A DNA stretch of 10,841 nt from Phoronis ovalis (lineage: Eukaryota > Phoronida > Phoronidae), in contig JAOXYB010059302.1 in assembly GCA_028565635.1 (NCBI GenBank), positions 1 to 10,841 of the forward strand, given 5' to 3'. The notes beneath the pieces were generated by a model, which was not told where the DNA came from, did not search any database, and saw only the letters and a program-made list of their open reading frames with translations. Position 1 is the first letter of the stretch, and the number at the start of each line of letters is the position of its first letter. The position numbers and the translations under genes are program-made. Shown here one piece after another: positions 8,127-10,841 of the stretch.

Positions 8127-8134
8127 TGTAAATA
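8127..8134 (+). promoter_or_regulatory. Pumilio recognition element in 3' UTR
   Basis: TGTAAATA matches the core Pumilio/PUF binding site exactly and lies on the transcribed strand of the STT3B 3' UTR, 51 bases before the poly(A) signal. An 8-mer can occur by chance, so function is inferred. Confidence 0.3.
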
Positions 8135-8184
8135 CTCGTCATCATAGTTCTTTATTGCCACTTGTTATTAAACAATGGAGTTAA

Positions 8185-8190
8185 AATAAA
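8185..8190 (+). terminator. STT3B: Poly(A) signal AATAAA of STT3B
   Basis: A canonical AATAAA is followed by T/G-rich sequence (ttgtttgtgt at 8197-8206, then more around 8217-8237), the layout of a metazoan cleavage/polyadenylation site. It lies about 500 bases after the stop. A weaker ATTAAA sits just upstream at about 8167. Confidence 0.65.
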
Positions 8191-8220
8191 TAATCTTGTT
8201 TGTGTAAAGTTATCCAGTTG

Positions 8221-9043
8221 TCTTTTCATTGTTTGTTCGATCTGGTATTAAATGTCTTTTTAAAATGCTGCTGGAGGTGCTCATATAATATTAAGACAAC
8301 TAACTACAGATTGAAGAACTATTAAAACATCACGAACCTAGAAATGTTCTGATTTCTGCCAACACCCCTCAATATGTCGGACCCTGTACAAATATGTAAC
8401 AAATCTAATATTTCAAAATTTTTATCTGTGTCAGAAAAAAACTGGCATTCCTAATTAATATTATATTTCATTATCAACAGAAACTTCAGTATTTCAACAG
8501 AAATATTGCAAACCTGTTGAACAAACTCGCAATTCTTTTTACAAATAAACATAAAAGAAAAAGAAGCTAGGTAGTACTGTTGTGCGTTGTTTTACAGCTG
8601 TTCCATTGCTGCTAATTAATGGTTTAGAATTTCACAACCTAACTTCCCTTCACAAGTATCCTACATACGCATGCATTTCTAAACTAAAATTGTTAACCAG
8701 TCTGTAGTTTGGCTAAACACTCTCATATTACACACTACTACTAGAACCTGTTGCTTTATAATAACAATGTCCTTCATCCATGATAAAATGTAATTAAAAC
8801 AAATTCAGCATTAAAATATGTTATCAATGCTCTCGGAGTAATCGGGCCTGATACTAAAAGTAACTGGCAGGTACCGTATCATTGCATAATTGCTATTACC
8901 ACTCAAAGTTCATAACTACTATTTGCTGATTTGGTCACAGAATTTAACCTCTTGGTTACTGATTTATGTTAATCCATTCCATAATATCTGTTTCAGGCCT
9001 TTAGCAAAAGGTGGAGCTCATACACTGCCTTAAAGAAGCACTC
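8221..9043. other. Intergenic or 3' UTR sequence between convergent genes
   Basis: AT-rich sequence between the STT3B poly(A) region and the likely end of the - strand gene. It probably includes that gene's 3' UTR, but I found no canonical AATAAA on the - strand here. No ORF of note, RNA gene or repeat was seen. Confidence 0.6.
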
Positions 9044-9074
9044 TCAAAGTCTTGACGGAAGTTTTATCTTCGAC
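9044..9074 (-). CDS. Candidate terminal exon of the - strand gene
   Basis: On the - strand a strong acceptor (ttatatttccttttag) is followed by a short open stretch. Joined to the exon at 10266-10372 in its phase, it gives nine more residues after the junction Arg (SKIKLPSRL) and TGA at 9044-9046. The acceptor is the best polypyrimidine tract on this strand in the region. Two other acceptors, at 9776 and 9594, are also phase-compatible and cannot be excluded. The inference rests on splice-site quality alone. Confidence 0.35.
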
Positions 9075-10265
9075 CTAAAAGGAAATATAAAATGTTCAAG
9101 CAAATGCTTTCTAAGCGGCATTTTTTAAAGCACAAACAGGATTACTGAAGAGATGGAAACATGCAGTTTAATGTAATTACAATAATATCAAAGTAAAAAA
9201 ATACCTTCAGAGGATTTGATAATGTTGTTTACTTTGCTGACAATAAAGACTGGCCAGCCACAACAAGCCTATTATATCATGCATATAGTTAAAAGCAACT
9301 ATTTAAAAATCCTCCAAAATACGAGGTGAGATACATTTATTAAAATGCAGCAGTTTGTGTGTCAACAATAAACATATATTATAACAGATTTTTAATCATG
9401 AATTATTACAGTAGCTCACATAAGTATAATTATAATTACAGAGATACAGTTGCATGTATACATTTTATTTTTTATATTGCATATATTTTAGTGCTTAAGA
9501 TGTTGGCTAACTTAACCAGATAACACATTAATCCTTAGGAGAAAGATACACAATGGGCAGGTTCACTAAGATTTGCCTGAAATTTAACAAGCGCCTGCAA
9601 ATGGCAAGACCTGGTAGCTCATGCAAAAGCTAGTCGCATGCGCAAGAAGCAGAAAGCAATAAACAACCTGAATGGACAGTTACATGTGCTCAGGGTGATT
9701 CTTCAAGCAGCCTATGAACTCTGTAGGTGGTATCTCTCCAATGCAAATTTTGTGGATGGCAGTAAACAGGGGAAAACTGCAAAACAGAAAGTAATATTAT
9801 ATAGCTATAGCCTGAATAAACAAAACAGAAATTATTTGGCAGTTATCAGTTGGAAGTATGATTATAATAATAAATAGACACAGACACAAGTCATAACACA
9901 AATTATGAAACAAAAGACACAGTAGCACATGGTGACACGAAAGTAATAAGATAAACTTTGATGTATTATAAATTTTTAAAAAGTAACAAAGCACTTCATC
10001 AAACATGTTAATATGCAAAGATAACTGTCATTCATTTCAGCTATTTTAGCAATCATGAAATTCCTAGACATTCAGTTGTTAAACTTTGCCCAGAAAATGT
10101 GTTTTTTTGTTGAGTTCAAACAGAAATTGTAGCACCAAAAGCGCAGAAACAGTTTTTTTTAAATTAAAGACATAGTTGGTTTGACACTGCTCTCGTTTTG
10201 ACAAGTGTGTACTTTTAATACACCTCAGTCTGTTTTACAACATGTACAAAGGTTTGAAACCCTAC
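9075..10265. other. Probable last intron (or terminal exon region) of the - strand gene
   Basis: The region starts with a donor (gtaggg, - strand, next to 10266). It is mostly AT-rich, with a patch of higher GC at about 9550-9780. In that patch lie two more - strand acceptors (tctgttttgcag before 9776 and gccatttgcag before 9594), each followed by a phase-compatible short ORF, and a + strand ORF (9638-9877). The patch may be an alternative terminal exon or an old repeat. No clear gene is recognised. Confidence 0.5.
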
Positions 10266-10372
10266 CTGTCTTCCATTTTCTTTGATTTGAGCATGTGGTT
10301 AACTTCTGCTGCCGTAGGTGGTCCTTGTAAACTCTGCCCATTAAGCATTTCTTTCTCTAACTGAGCGATGCT
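10266..10372 (-). CDS. Internal exon of an unidentified - strand gene
   Basis: On the - strand a 107-base open stretch has an acceptor (tatttttgcag) before it and a donor (gtaggg) after it. Only one of three frames is open. It enters in phase 0 and leaves in phase 2, encoding [12 protein letters not shown], then a [16 protein letters not shown] segment and MED. It is charged, helix-prone and free of Cys and Trp, and looks like real protein rather than a chance ORF. I do not recognise the family. The - strand of the window's right end reads gg|gtaaat, which may be the donor of the preceding exon. The gene is convergent with STT3B. Confidence 0.75.
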
Positions 10373-10841
10373 CTGCAAAAATAAGAAAACATCTTATGTT
10401 GTAGCTGTGTTATTGCTACTGTTTTAACATGTAATCAGTTTAAAAACATGTAATCAGAACATGAGTGTCAAACTAAAAGATGTTGGCCACTGACGTACAA
10501 TCAAGAATGTATTCTATAATAAATCAATTTAATAACTACTTTTTTTTTGCAATTGCACCAAATTGAAAAATTTTGTAAATTTTATTGACTCTTATGACAT
10601 CTCTTGACTAGGTAGTATTAGCCTATATAGGTAGAACAGAAAGCATATTTCAGGCACTAGTATAATATTTGAAAACAAGAGGTCTGTGGGTGCAGACAGA
10701 TGCCATCATATGATGTAGTTTCTGTAGTTGTAAAGCCATCTTGGTATGTATAAGAGTTGTAAGATTGATAATAGAGGGAAAATCTTCAAAGTGATTTACA
10801 TGAACATTACAAACAATCTGCATTTTGACTTGTATTTACCC
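10373..10841 (-). other. Intron of the - strand gene
   Basis: AT-rich sequence upstream of the exon at 10266-10372 on the - strand, ending in a good acceptor. The opposite end reads gggtaaat on the - strand, a plausible donor at the very edge of the window. No further exon is supported inside. Confidence 0.55.

Larger units (their letters stand above)
7685..8220 (+). other. STT3B: STT3B 3' untranslated region
   Basis: This non-coding AT-rich stretch runs from the TAA to the poly(A) signal. No ORF on the + strand continues the protein. It holds a Pumilio-type TGTAAATA at 8127-8134. The end is inferred from the AATAAA at 8185-8190 and the T/G-rich sequence after it; the exact cleavage site is unknown. 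Confidence 0.7.

Noticed and set aside
10650-10739. A 29-codon - strand ORF with a fair start context (ataccaagATGG), vaguely like a mitochondrial presequence.
   Set aside because: It is short, has no donor in phase before its stop, and lies in what looks like an intron of the - strand gene.

Overview
The window is a piece of an animal nuclear genome. It is AT-rich, its genes are split by short GT-AG introns (179-715 bases), and it holds one nearly complete multi-exon gene. The protein and two repeat-like segments suggest a marine invertebrate such as a tunicate or cnidarian, but the sequence does not let me name the species. There are no signs of bacterial or viral gene organisation.

Positions 932-7684 on the + strand carry 14 coding exons. 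They join without a frame break into 683 residues plus a stop, and form the C-terminal ~80-85% of an STT3 catalytic subunit of the ER oligosaccharyltransferase. The best match to my knowledge of the family is STT3B. The second acidic motif (DNE), the SVSE loop, WWDYG and the DxxKxxxM helix are all intact. The exons for the N-terminus, including the first DxD motif, lie before the window. The gene has a 3' UTR with a poly(A) signal at 8185-8190. Intron 12 contains a 181-bp MITE with ~42-bp terminal inverted repeats and TTA target duplications (Tourist/PIF-Harbinger-like).

Downstream, a second gene runs on the - strand, convergent with STT3B. One internal exon (10266-10372) is clear. It encodes a charged, helix-prone segment that I do not recognise. 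Its terminal exon must lie between STT3B and 10265; the best of three phase-compatible candidates is at 9044-9074.

Positions 1-931 are intronic. They contain the edge of a GC-rich dispersed repeat (1-77) and a perfect DR1 nuclear-receptor half-site pair (370-382). I see no new molecular system here. The most interesting leads are the MITE, several possible alternative STT3B exons (3245-3360, 1402-1506, 2381-2607, 8997-9128), the DR1 site and the unidentified - strand gene.
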